A stretch of 64,000 nucleotides of DNA from Tribonema minus. Taxonomy: Eukaryota > Sar > Xanthophyceae > Tribonematales > Tribonemataceae. This document shows positions 48,001 to 59,534 of the stretch, in pieces; position 1 is the stretch's first letter; every line of letters begins with the position of its first letter. The position numbers and the translations under genes were made by a program. Below the pieces are notes generated by a model. It was not told the origin of the DNA and made no database searches. It was given only the letters and a program-made list of their open reading frames with translations. The DNA lies in NCBI GenBank assembly GCA_017506865.1, contig JAFCMP010000547.1, positions 1,302,001 to 1,366,000 on the forward strand, in the 5' to 3' direction.

Positions 48001-51000
48001 GATGCCCCCTACATAAACTTCAACCTGAGCCTAATTTCAAGTTGAAGTGTGGTCGACTGGGGACACGTGCATCTAGCCCAAACATAAAATTACTACAAGT
48101 TGAAGTGTGGCAGACTGGGCACGTCATATGCCTCACGCGCTCACCGGCACGGAGCTGAAGGCGTCATCGGGATCAATGCCCTCAAGTAGCGGGCACAGCA
48201 CATGAATGCTAGCCTCAACGTAAATGTCAACTGCAAGTTGAAGTGCGGCAGACGGGGCACGTCACACGCCTCACGCGCTCACCGGCACGGCGCTGAAGGC
48301 GTCGTCGGGATCGACGCCCTGGAGCGGCGGGCACAGCACATAAATTCTAGCCTTAACATGAAATTTAAACCTCAAGTTGAAGCGTAGCAGACCGGGCACG
48401 TCACACGCCGCACGCGCTCACCGGCACGAAGCTGAAGGCGTCGGCGAGATCGATGCCCTCAAGCGTCGGTCGGGCACAGCACGCGAATACTAGCCTCAAC
48501 ATAACTGTAAACTACAAATTGGAGTGTGGCAGTCTGGGCACGTCACACGTCGCAGGCGCTCACCAGTAAGGAGCTGAAGGCGTCATTAGGATCAATGCCT
48601 TCGAGCGGCGGGCACAGCACATGAATCTAGCCTTAACATAACTTCAAACTACAACTTGAAGTGTGGCAGACCGGGCACGTCACACGCCTCACGCGCTCAC
48701 CGGCACGGAGCTGAAGGCGTCATCGGGATCAATGCCCTCAAGTAGCGGGCACAGCACATAAATTCTAGCCTCAACATGAATGTAACTTTTATAAGTTGAA
48801 GTGTAGCAGACAGGGCACATCAGGCTCTCACCGGCACAGAGCTGAAGGCGTCATCAGGATCGATGCCCTCGAGCGGCGGGCACAGCGCCGTCAGCGCCGC
48901 GCTGCCCTTGCTTTCAAACAGCGCGATGTCCTCCTGCACAAGCAAAAGGGGCGTCGCAGTTGAACGACAACTTTTTTCTTGGGAAGGGGCCTCGCGCAGC
49001 AGAATGGAAATCTCTGCGTCACGCAGCAGAATATGAATCATTGCTTAGCGGGAGACTTGGGACGAGCAGCAGCGGCGTGCATACGCGTTGTTGGCTGCAA
49101 CAATACGTCACGCAGTAGAACGTGAATTTCCTTGGTGGGAGACTTGGCATGGGCAGCAACGGCGTGCGCTACTCGTTGTTCACGTGGAGGAAACTTCGAG
49201 AATGCAGGAGCGGCATTCGTTTGGTGATTGAAACGCGTCGCGAGCACTAGGTGCACAGCCGCAGCAGAGCCCTAGCTGGCGTGTAGGCAAGATGACTGTC
49301 AAACAGCACGACACGCTACTGCGCGACAGCAGGTGCTGCTGGACGCTAGGCAATTCGTGCTTGTGAGCTCCTAACCCTAACTCTGGCCCTAACCCTAACC
49401 CATTGACGTCAAGAGTCGTGTGAGCATACTTGAAGTACTTCAGAGTGATACCGCGAGGTACGTGCTCTCGAGCTACAGGGTGCGGAACGAAACACCGATT
49501 CCATGAACACGTGTTGTGCCAGGTTTGGTCGAGCGCTCATTGGGCTGTACGCAGCTGCAATTGCCAGTACGCAGCGCTGTCCACCCAACGCGTTCAGATG
49601 TACAATACGCGTGTGCAGCGGCAGCTACAAGCTCAGAAGCACATGTTGGCAACACAGAGAGGCGCCGTCACAGAAACAGCTCGCGCTGCACTGCGCTGCG
49701 CGCTGGCTGTTGCAACAGACTGCGGCAACGCTACGACACCGCTGAGCACTATGCCTGCAACGCTCTCGGCGACGCTGCTTCTGCTATCACGCGCGACTCA
49801 GCTCGGCCTCAGATGTTTGGTAGGAACGGGTCAAGATCGAAACCCTCACCCTGGCAACACAGAGCTGACGGTATTACTACACATCATGCCTACATGGCGG
49901 CTGCGAAACACGCATGCAGGGTCGCCGCTCTGCGTGTCAGAGCTGCAGCAGCGTCGCGGGCGCGCACGGGCGACGATGACCACCAGCCACGTGTGATCTG
50001 TAGTCTATACCCACCGTATCCCTGCCTGACTTCTTCCTGTCCACTGCCATCGCAGTGCTCCCAAGCATCAACACAGCTTATGCCAGAGGGCGTGCGAGCG
50101 AGCCGTAGTTAGGCAGCCATCTAGAATGCGCACCTGCAGCTTGTGCCAGCCACTGTGCGAGTCAAAGTCGTAGTAGCGCGGGTCGCGAGTCACGCGCGAC
50201 ATGACCTTGCGCTCCAGCCAGCGCGTGAAGCCCTCGTTAAGCCAGAACGACTGCCACGTCCTACAGTTGCGCAACGGTGCATGCGGCGCGAGACGCGCTA
50301 GCGCTTTCAGTTTACACAAGAGCGGGGTATGCAGGTAGAATGTGGGTAGGTAGTTGTGAACCTTACATTTGTATACTTTCAAGTGCTTTCGGCCTTTGAC
50401 GTGTCGGAGTTTAATTGCGTGTGCACTGTGTTGGCGCTTCGGGAGATGTTTGAGGCGCAAACTTGTGGTACGTAGATATGAGATACGTGTTGAAGTTTGA
50501 AGTATACCTTGAGGTGGTTCCAGCCAATGTGCGCGTCGAAGTCGTAGTAGCGCGCGTCGCGCGTCACGCGCGACATGATTTTGCGCTCGAGCCACATGGT
50601 GAAGCCCTCGTTCAGCCAGAAGGACTGCCACGTCCTGGGGGCACAGGGGGAGTTGAATTTCTGTGCTTGAAGTTGGAGTTCATGCTCTTGGGAGCGGGGG
50701 AGCCGCGGCAAGACCGCACCAGTTGCGTGCTTGTGGTTGAAGTTGAAGCTCGCTCACAATCGCCCGTGAGCTTGCGCTACACGAGGTGACTGCTGCCACC
50801 GGCGCTTGCCATGTCGAAAACTACATGAGACAACGAAACCCGCAAGGTTATAATTATGTTGATGGTGACCACTGCTCTAAGCAGCATGTGCTCCTTGCGC
50901 AATGGTTTTCGTATCCTGGCAATTATCACGCCTGCGTTGTCAAATGTTTTTGCTGTAAGGTGCATGTCATGTAGACAGAGCTTGCACTTGAGCACCAGGT

Positions 51001-54000
51001 GGTGTTGTGAAGTTCAAGGGATGCCACATCCTGGGCACCGTCCGAGAAGATGCAAGGCAAAATGGCGCAGAAGATGCAAGGGTCACTGGCGGCATCTTTG
51101 GGGTTCGCTGTCTTTCAAACACTCTGCATTGGGCATAAGCTGACGTTCATGCATAAGACATTCATGCATGAGACGTTCCTACAGCGCATGACACGGCGCA
51201 CACCAGTGACCGGCACGTTAACGGTCACAATAGCCTGCCAGGCTACCACTTCCGAATTTCACGCTAGAACAGATATTGAATGTCCGCCGTGCGCAGCCGG
51301 TGCAACGCCGCACACAATTGTCGATCATCGAGTGCTGTGCGTTGCTGCGCACCGCGATTGCGTCGAGCCACACAAAATCAGTTGTCAGATGCTGAGCGTT
51401 GACGCGGCGAGCGCCCCCGCAAGCCGACGTTCTCGCAATTCTTACTGACGCTGTCGAAGTCGAGCGCTGGCGCTCGGACGCGTGAGCGAGCCCGCCGCCG
51501 TGGCGCTGAGCACTGCTCGCGCCAATTGCGCACTGCGGCGGCGACGCTGCCGGATGCGAGCATGCCCCGCAGCGTGAGCGTCGCCGCAGAGCGCTGCCGA
51601 TGTGGAGCGCTGCTGATGTCAGCGCTCACCACGCTCCTCGTGGTCATACATTCTGACCTGCTCTCGACGCTTACCCCCACCCTTGTGCTGCCCGTATCCC
51701 CGAAAGCCGCCCATCTGCCTGGCGTGTGCCTGTCTGCAACCGCACCCCGTGCCTACCCCAAATGTCTGACCATCCTGACGCTGCCTCCACCCCCCAAAGA
51801 CGCTGTCCATCTGTGGAGCGCTGCAGCTGACGTACGCACGCAGTACCGTAAAAGCCTGACTTACTCCCCCCCCTCCCTGTATAGCTTCTCCCCTTTGCAA
51901 ACGGCCATGGGCGTGCTGTGCGCAGGTCCACATCCGCTGGCCCGTAGATGGGGGCGTGTACGCGGGCAGTTACGGAAAGGCGTAGTCAGCGCTCAGCACA
52001 CACCTGTTGGTGATGAGGTTGCCCGTCCACGAGTGGCTGATCTCGTGCGCGACGACGAACGCGAGGCTGCGGTCGCCGGTCAGCAGGGTCGGGGTCACGA
52101 ACGTCAGGCAGGGGTTTTCCATGCCTGCGTCGCAAGCGCAGAACGCACAATGGGGGGAGAGGGGGGAGGTGGCTGTTGGTCATATCCACGTTTGTCAGCG
52201 GCAAAACCTCAACATATCAGCCGTTGTGGGCTGCATTCACGTCTCTGAGCGTTCAAATTTTGACTTTTCGCCTGTTGTGTGTGTCAAGGGTTGGCGTAAT
52301 GCGAAGAGGGGGCTGAGACCGCAAGGCAAGAGGTCTCCATGCCTGCAGTGCCATTTTACCGGGCGGGGAGCGGGGTCAGTTGTGCCAATGCAATGGCGTT
52401 ATGCGCCTTTCACAGCTTTTAAGACTCGACACTTTGCCTGGATGGCAACAGCGCAAAGCCAGCAGGGCTTCAGGCAGGCGTGCTCCGTGCCTGCAGTGTG
52501 TGCTGCGCCTGCAGTAAGTGCGTGTGTGGACTTCAACAACGGGCAGGTATGTATGATAGGCGCGTGTTGACCTCAGCGCTCAGTCACCTCAACCCTGCGC
52601 AGCGCCACTCTGCACCTCAGGTGCTGATCTCAGAGCCACCTCAACCTGCAGAAAAATGCGTTGCGGGTCTGGGTTTGAGCCAAGGTCCGCCGCCCCCGTC
52701 AGCAGCATTACATTGCCAGCCAGAAAACGTATGCTCGTGCTTTGTTGCTGAGAGAAAGACAGGGAGCTCGTGGTGATGGCGCCGGTGCACGACCATGCAG
52801 TTTGCAACTGGCAACATCCGCTGGGGGATTGCTCAGAGGAACTGCACAGCATCAGCGCCACGACCACGTGCAGGAGCAACAGGGTCATCCGCCATGAGAC
52901 CTCCACACCAATGTTGAAGTAGCACCATGCTGAAGTTGCCCTGAGCGTCTTGCTGGCGAGCCGCCAACTCAAGGTTCTTCATACTTGTGGTCCACTTGAG
53001 ACAAGTACTTCAAAAGCACAGGCGAAGTCAACTCTATCCACTTGCAGGCAAAGGCGATTGCCATCTCAAGGTTCGTTGTACTTGAAGAAGTACACTTCAA
53101 AGAAGCGCTTTGATGGCGTGCGCAACGTACCTCCGTATGGGAACGATGGCGGCAGGCACAACACATCGTAGCGGCCCCAGACGTAGGGGCACGTCAGCTC
53201 CTCAGCGGCCGTGAGGAACTCCTGCACATTTGCAGCACGACAGGCAGTCACGTCAGGGCAGACACGACTCTGCTGAGTTCTGAACGTCACGATCAGGGTT
53301 GTAGAGCTAGGGCGAGGCTGTTGCGCGTCCCTGATGTGTTAGGGTTAGCACGCGCTACGATCTGAGCCTCGCACGTTCTAGTTTTAACATAGTTGACGCT
53401 GTTGCGCGTGCGTGCTGCAGACGTAGGGGCATGTCAGCTCCTCAGCGGCCGTGAGGAACTCCTGCGCGTGGGCATCAGAAGCTGGGCAGCAAAACGGGCA
53501 TTTGCGTCAGCGCTGACACAAACCTGCCATGTAGAATCTGACCATCTGACCAGGGCGAGGGCAAGGGTAAGGGTGAGAAGGGCATAATTTAGAAGTGCAG
53601 CGCACTCTGTGCGCTGTGGGCTTAACATTATGTGGGCCTTGCACGCTTTCAAGTACAGAATGCTTGACCAATAGCGAGCCGCTCCTTTGCTGTGAGAAAC
53701 TCCTCAGCATCAGCAGCAGCAGCAGCCGGGGGACAATGGGGGAATGGGCCCAAACGGTAACCCTAACCCCAACCCTAAGCCCGACCAGTCACAAGCGCAG
53801 GACAAGCACGTGGTCACTACGATCATTGCCATGAATAAATATACCAGTGCTGCGCACTCAGCAGCGACGGTGCATGCCAACAATGCAAAGGCACCGCGTA
53901 CACTCACAGCCCCAACCCTGACCTTAGTTGCGCATTGGCACGTAATGAGGACACCCCTGTCGTCAGACGCGCGTCCAGCATCACCCCGCGTGCTGACAAT

Positions 54001-57000
54001 CGTCACTGCCGCTCTACTGTACAATTTTCACAAGCAATGCCCGCTTGACTTGCGTGCAGAGATGTAAGTGTAGACCAAGCACTGCACAAAACCCGGAGGG
54101 ACGGTCTTGACTGACAACTGAAAGCAACGCTGGTGATCATCTACTGGTCATGACCGGTTCTGCCAAACTTGAAGCAACAACTTCAATGCCCACCTCTGTC
54201 TGTGCAAAGTCGTGCGCTGCCGCGTCCACCATGCTCGGCTCGGACCATATCTGGTGGCGACGCAGTAGGAGGGAAGGGGGGAGGCAAGCACAGAGGGCGC
54301 ATTTTGTGAACGCCTGTCGATCATGTTCAAGATGTGGAAACATGGGCATGCTGTGGACACCATCACAGGGTTAAGGTTAGGATTGCGGTAAGGCAATGAT
54401 CAGCGCCTGGATTCCTTTGTTGCCACCCAGCTAGGGCTCTGCTGCAGCTGCGTGCCTTGTGTTGGATTGCCTGTGCCAATCAACAACTTCAACAACAACT
54501 TTAAGATATGGCACAGCTGCTTCCCCAAGTCTCTCCACGAAAGGACTACTATCTGTTCCATATGCCTGTTCTCCTTGGGCAATGGCCAGTACTTGGGTCT
54601 CAGCGATCCGGTCACAGTGCAAGCGAACAGAGTCAACACGCGCCACTGCAGTGAACCTGGGAGACTCTGAAGATCGTTGCAAGAGCAACGACATGCGCTA
54701 GCACGCCGCAGATGCCTGACCCTGGAAGCCAGGTGGTCCGTACACTGAAAGTTCCGGTAAAGTGCAACTGGTTCATGTGCACCTAACACACATGGCACGG
54801 CTCAGAGCATAAACTGCCGTGGCAGCCAGATGGACACGATTAGTTCTGCCATGCAGCACAAAGATGCACGCGCCAGTGCATGCTTCTGCCATGGCAGCAT
54901 GGCACAGATTGCGCCCGCTGCAAGTTGTCACAGACTCACTCGGCACCGGTGGCTGATTTCCCGCGAGGCCAGGTCCCCGACCGCCAGCGCGATGAGGTAC
55001 GACGGCACGGGGACGGGCTGGTGGAAGCCAAATGTGCGCATCCCTTCTGATGAGCCTGCGCGTAGATAGATCAGAGAAAGCAGTTTTACAATATGTCATT
55101 AAACAGGAGCCATCCCTAACCCTAGCCCCTAACCGTGACCCTACTCCAGCCCCTAAGTCGGAAAGACGATGTATCAGTCACCACAGCTGTCAGCAGCGCT
55201 CCGCCAGGGGCGCGCATCAGAATCTGCTGAACGTGAAATCATCGCCATGGGTTGAGTGAGGGTTAGGCTATCCCGGAACCTAAGCAAGGGCCCCACACAC
55301 TTTCATCACCACATGACCTGTTGTTGAGATTGAAATCTCAAGGCGGTCTGCAGTGTATTCAGGCCGTGATCAAGCAGATGAAAAGAAAATGCACATTGGG
55401 ACAGCTTTCAGTGCGCCACCAGACAACCGCTTCCTTTCTTCCGGAGCAGTCCGCTCACGACTACCACAGTATGACATTTGCCTCTCCTGCTGTAGGAGTT
55501 GCACAGCCAACTGCTGGCTTTCTGCAGTGTGTGCTGCAGTTTCATTATTTACCAAAAACGCTTCTGAAACCTGCGACTGACTCCGGCCACCACAACCAGT
55601 GCGCTGCGTCATTTCTGCAATGCACACCTGCTGTGGCGGGCGCGCCAGTGCTCAGCGCGCTCATGAGGCACGTCGCCCACTCCGGAACTTCAACAGTAGC
55701 GTCGTACGTCAACTTGGCGGCGGGGGTGTCCTGGTCAAGCGGAGAGCACCGCGTAACGGCCATGGGACAGGTGAGCTCACATGCTATCTTGAAAGCAACG
55801 AGTGAAATATGCTGCAGCTTAGTACTATCAGTTTGCTCTCCAGTGCATCAGTGACAGGCTTACGATGCGAGACTCAAGACTTGTTAGTTGACTTGATGGC
55901 AGGCAGATCTGGACAGGCTCAGATAACGCCGCCACCACCAAATGACGCGTTGTTGCACCCACCGATGTATGGTCTTTTGCAGCGACATACGCACTTTCAC
56001 GTACCTTTGAAATTGTGAGCTCACGCAAGTCTGTCCGATAAGTCTCTCAATGCCCATGGCGCTAGAGTCACCTAGGATGCGTTGCCCGCCACTGCGGGTG
56101 CCTTCACATCACGGAGGTAGCCGGCGCTTGAAGTCTGAACTACTTCAACACATTCAATGGCTATGCGGCAGCGGTGCGATGACAGTTCGAAGCAGTGCAG
56201 CGCAGCGCAGCCAACCTGGCACAGCAGCAGTGCGCACGCGTGCATTGCACGACCCTCCGTGAACAGGTACGGTTGCGCCCTGCAGCGCCCTCAAAACATT
56301 ACGACCAAATACCGACTTGCGGACACATACCGCTGCAGGTGTTGTGACCGCCGCAGCAGTGTGCGGCTCACCTGGCACGGCAGCAGCGCGCGCGCGCGTA
56401 TTGCTGGCACTGCGTGAACAGGTACGGGCGCGCCCTGCCCGCCGTCTGCAGGGCGCCTTCCACAAAGTGACAACTACTCACTCACGGTACATCAGCAGTC
56501 GTCCGACATTTACTCACTTACAGTTTATCAGGAACTGTCATGGACTCGAAAAGTAGAACAAGGGCTCACCTGACATGGCAGCAGCGCGCGCGTGTGTATC
56601 GCCTGGCACTGCGTGAACAGGTACAGGTGTGCCTCGCATGCCGTCTGCAGGGTGCCCTTCTCAAATCTGACATGAAAGTTGAAGTTTATCAACAACTGTG
56701 CGGGCACCTGCACGCCACGACAACCATTACGAATGCAGCAGCGAGCACAGCACACACCTGGCATGGCAGCAGTGCGCGCGCGTGTATCGCCTGGCACTGC
56801 GTGAACAGGTACGGGCGCGCCTTGCCCGCCGTCTGCGCGGGCGGCAGCCACTGCACGGCGCTGCTGCGCGGCGACGTGTTGTAGAAGATGGACACAGTGG
56901 CTGTGGAGCCGGCGGCGCGCTCTGCGCCGGGCAGCGTGATCTCTGCAGAGTCACGGTGTTCGCGGCAGTTGCGGCGTGTTAGGGCCTGAGGCAGAAAATT

Positions 57001-59352
57001 GCAGTAGAGTGTGCGCTTCGAGTACTTCGAAGTACTTGATAATGTGTTTTGAGTAATGTCATTGGCCACTGCACGGCGCTGCTGCGCGACGACGTGTTGT
57101 AGAAGATGGACAAGGTGGCTGTGGAGCCGGCGGCGCGCTCTGCGCCGGGCAGCGTGATCTCTGCAGAGTCACAGTGCGGCGGTTGCACGTGAGGGCCCGG
57201 TGTACAGCATTGGCGTGCAATACTTCCAATACAAGTACGTTTTTCAAGTTCATGTCACTGTTGAAGTTTACTTTACAACCCCAACCCCCAGCGGCGGCGA
57301 GCTAGAATGACCAGCTAGGGTTCACGAGCGCTGAGCTCAAGCAGGCCAATCGGTGGTCAGTGGATGGATGACGCGGTTCAACCATACTTGAAGTAACACT
57401 TCCGAAGACTGTCCAGCAGGCAGCGCATCATCACGATCGCGTGGCAGCCGGGAGCACTGAGCAAGCACTAGCTGCACGAATGAAAGTAGGTCAGGAGTAC
57501 TTCAACAAGTACTTGATAACACGCAGCGCGTCAACACGAATTGCGTGGCAGCATGACTGGCCAGCCGGGAGCATCGAACTCTGCGCTGCATGGGTGGTGC
57601 CATGCGTAATTTTAGTGCACTTTTTCTTATCTACGCTCAGGGCACAAAAAGCCCAGATCATCGATATCAAAGCTTGCAGTACAGGATCTACGTGTCATGT
57701 GACAATCTGAAAGAGTCTCAATGACAATCACTTCCTTAACGGACGGCGCCAAAGTGTAGTGTACTTCAACAAGTACTTCAAAGAGTCGCTCTTTGACGTC
57801 GCCAAAAGTGTAGTGTACTGCAAAAGTACTTCAGGCACCCTCTTTCACAGAGCACATGCGTAACTGTAATGTACTTCAACAGGTACTTCAATAACTCTCT
57901 CACCGAGTGCGCTGCCAAACGTCTGGTGCTCCACGTGCTGCCTGAACTTGGCGCGAACTCCATCCACCTCCACCTAATCCATCCCGATCACCCACCGCAG
58001 CGCACGTCCAAGCGTTGCGTCAAAGATAGCGGCATGCACGGGATCCGTGATGTGAGAGTGGTGGAGGATGCGTGCGTTTGGTGCACCTCGCTTCCCTAAC
58101 CCTAAGTGATGATCACTGGGGTTAGTGTTAGAGTTAGGGCGGCGGTGCCGTCCGCACTGCGCAGTTCAGGAGGCTACGGGCATGCACTACAGTAAATCCC
58201 AAGTGGTCCATTCCACCCTATCCGTGCCGTACGACGCCATCGCAGTTCATGCCCAATCGTTGCGTCAAAGACAGCGAGATGTGGAGACTACCAATGTCAG
58301 TGTGCAGCGTGCTCCATGTTCCGTGTTTGCCTGCAACCAGTGTGCTCGGCTGTGACGTTACATTCAGCAATGCGCCAATCAGGAGTTCCAAAGCCATTCA
58401 CAGCATCCCAGATCATCAAAGCACCAATTGAAGTGGACCGCATTGCAAAATAGCCATGCGGAACATTGCTGACAGCGCGCTACAGTTGCTCAAGCCACGG
58501 TACCACCAGGCGATGGAGCGAACACAGCAGCAAGTCATATCACAGGTGCATATGATTATCGTATATCACAGGTGTATATATATTTCTGTTCGCCTGCTAC
58601 TGCTCAAGAATACGAAGTGGATGCAGCGCCAGAACCGCATTATATGATGCACACACCCAGATTCGGACGACCTCAGAAGAACAGGTCGATGCTCAACAAC
58701 ATGTTTATAATTTCTTGATCTGGACCAAGCTGTAATCTCTGGTTCATGCTGGCATTACTGTTGGTTTGCTCCCAAACACGAGGAGCGTGCACCTTGCCCC
58801 GCATCAGCAAACACTAGAATCAACACCAGAGGCCACAACATGGGGTGCCTGAACTACAGCAGTGATGAAAGAGAAAGGTACAACACAAGCTTGACTGAAA
58901 TCTAGATGCAGGCAAGACAAGAACGCCAACCGTAAAAAAAAATGGCCAGGTGGCAGAACATGACCTGAACGAAGTAAAAACCCGCATTTCTCCACGTCTT
59001 TTGGCAGCAATGCGGGCATGCCTGTACGACAAATATAAAACACTTTGCCACTTAAAATCAACAAAACTATCTGCAATGATTGTCGAAGTGTGTACACACC
59101 GCATCACAGATCGTGGCAATTGAGAGCTGCGCATCCAGGAAGATCCGATCTCACCTTGGTGATCACAAGCGTCGACGTGTCCAGCACAAACTGCGTGGCT
59201 CCGTTCTCCACGACTTTCACCGTGTACGTAGCGCTGCCGGTGATGACCTTGGCTTCGAAGTCCACCGCCAGCTTCAAGCTCAAGTGCGTGCCATGCACGC
59301 TGCCGGAGTTTGACTGCGAGCTGAAGTCGCGCTGGGACTCCTCGGCCGCCAT
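41827..59352 (-). CDS. Leukotriene A4 hydrolase/M1 aminopeptidase with C-terminal membrane tail
   Basis: Sixteen phase-consistent exons: 59352-59155, 57973-57904, 56942-56758, 55730-55628, 55055-54940, 54250-54194, 53221-53131, 52124-52004, 50634-50508 (or 50260-50134), 48933-48832, 46765-46691, 45628-45477, 44873-44747, 43770-43522, 42826-42651 and 42049-41827; 723 residues. Motifs in order: [34 protein letters not shown], substrate-site GMENP, zinc site HEISHSW with the third ligand in WLNEGF, catalytic Tyr in YEKGFALL, and C-terminal GRMKFTRPL with the carboxylate-binding Arg/Lys. All are placed as in LTA4H, a zinc aminopeptidase/epoxide hydrolase. The family usually ends near the GRMKF domain (about 610 residues). 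Here a phase-2 donor at 42650 joins an exon adding a Ser/Pro-rich spacer and [21 protein letters not shown], a tail anchor. Without that splice, translation stops at 42632. Confidence 0.93.
42340..42760 (-). repeat. Three copies of hydrolase exon 15 end
   Basis: The segment from GGCCATGAAGGCG to the donor after AACATGTCGAGATCGCTGAG is repeated at about 42470-42576 (donor changed to GAGCGC) and partly at about 42340-42405. The repeated unit spans the GAG|GTGCGC junction, which supports that junction being a real splice site. Confidence 0.8.
43195..43560 (-). repeat. Three copies of hydrolase exon 14 end plus donor
   Basis: CACGTGCTCGAGTTCATCACGTCGCAG followed by a GTGCGY donor, in shorter words GTGCTCGAGTTCATCAC then GTCGCAG, occurs at 43522-43550, at about 43365-43400 (intact) and at about 43201-43240 (diverged). 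Confidence 0.85.
44200..44815 (-). repeat. Four copies of hydrolase exon 13 end plus donor
   Basis: The exon end coding [21 protein letters not shown] plus its GTGCRG/GTGCGG donor is present at 44747-44815 (true), about 44575-44640, 44385-44455 and 44205-44285. The copies stay open in frame over about 20 codons, with substitutions such as WPLPLK and WPSPHQ. Confidence 0.88.
44860..45005 (-). repeat. Two copies of hydrolase exon 13 start
   Basis: The start of exon 13 with its acceptor (plus strand CACGCACAGCGCGTCGTCGAA) recurs at about 44968-44995, about 110 bp away inside the upstream intron. Confidence 0.75.
45560..45930 (-). repeat. Three copies of hydrolase exon 12 start plus acceptor
   Basis: True exon start [20 protein letters not shown] at 45628. 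A second copy at about 45712-45795 codes [19 protein letters not shown] through QASSYFKG, and a third at about 45880-45925 codes [12 protein letters not shown]. Each follows a GCAG acceptor. Confidence 0.88.
46750..47460 (-). repeat. Five copies of hydrolase exon 11 acceptor
   Basis: Intron end (ATGTGCTGTTGGCGCCCTGTG) with GCAG and TACGAGAA-like exon start occurs at 46765 (true) and at about 46868, 46990, 47284 and 47430. The copies carry only about 8-10 bp of exon. Confidence 0.82.
47800..48900 (-). repeat. Eight tandem copies of hydrolase exon 10 end plus donor
   Basis: Starting from the true exon end at 48832, seven decayed copies lie at about 48694, 48556, 48413, 48275, 48137, 47964 and 47828 (period about 138 bp, one longer). 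Each has exon sequence (plus strand GGCGTCGTCGGGATCGATGC), a GCTCACC donor complement, and the same intron start with AAGTTGAAGTGTGGCAGAC. Confidence 0.93.
50134..50260 (-). CDS. Hydrolase exon 9B (alternative)
   Basis: 127 nt, same phases as 9A, 247 bp farther along the transcript. Encodes [20 protein letters not shown] and on to [10 protein letters not shown]. It keeps WLNEG and the CRD-like [11 protein letters not shown] block, with about eight substitutions against 9A concentrated at the C-terminal end. Acceptor GTAG, donor GTGCGC. No stop or indel, so it looks functional. Confidence 0.9.
50508..50634 (-). CDS. Hydrolase exon 9A (alternative)
   Basis: 127 nt, phase 2 in and phase 0 out. 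Encodes [20 protein letters not shown] and on to [10 protein letters not shown], including the zinc-ligand Glu of WLNEG. Acceptor CCCCAG, donor GTATAC. It is one of two complete versions of this exon; 127 is not divisible by three, so using both would shift the frame. Confidence 0.9.
53170..53470 (-). repeat. Two copies of hydrolase exon 7 start plus acceptor
   Basis: ACGTAGGGGC, then GTCAGCTCCTCAGCGGCCGT and GAGGAACTCCTGC on the plus strand, occurs at 53180-53224 (true exon) and at about 53419-53463. A weaker match lies at about 53680-53710. Confidence 0.85.
56205..57190 (-). repeat. Multiple partial copies of hydrolase exon 3
   Basis: True exon 56942-56758. A copy of its first half with acceptor is at 57160-57066 ([20 protein letters not shown] to SSAVQW). 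Three copies of its second half with donor are at about 56645-56571 (intact, [18 protein letters not shown]), 56435-56362 and 56290-56215 (decayed). In the second-half copies an internal exon CAG now sits behind a pyrimidine-containing tract and looks like a new acceptor, giving phase 0 to phase 0 mini-exons of about 72-75 nt. Confidence 0.88.
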
Positions 59353-59534
59353 GTTGCTGATCAAGGTTACGCAGTACGGATTTCTTGAGCCGCTTTCGAC
59401 ACTCCCTGGCACGCCTCGTCGGAGAACGCCGTCTGGTGATCAAGGTGTCTACACGCAGTCCTGATCAAAACTTCAAGATGGAGGTTTGTGAAAGTTGAAG
59501 TTGGGATATTGTTTTGTTCTGTACTGCGGTAGCA
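59353..59534. promoter_or_regulatory. Bidirectional promoter interval
   Basis: 182 bp separate the divergent start codons of the hydrolase (59352, minus) and the EHD gene (59535, plus). With no room for two independent promoters, they probably share one. No TATA box is evident. Confidence 0.6.

Noticed and set aside
47800..48900. CRISPR-like regular repeats
   Set aside because: Whole 138-bp units are repeated, including the spacers; they derive from an exon-intron border in a eukaryotic gene.
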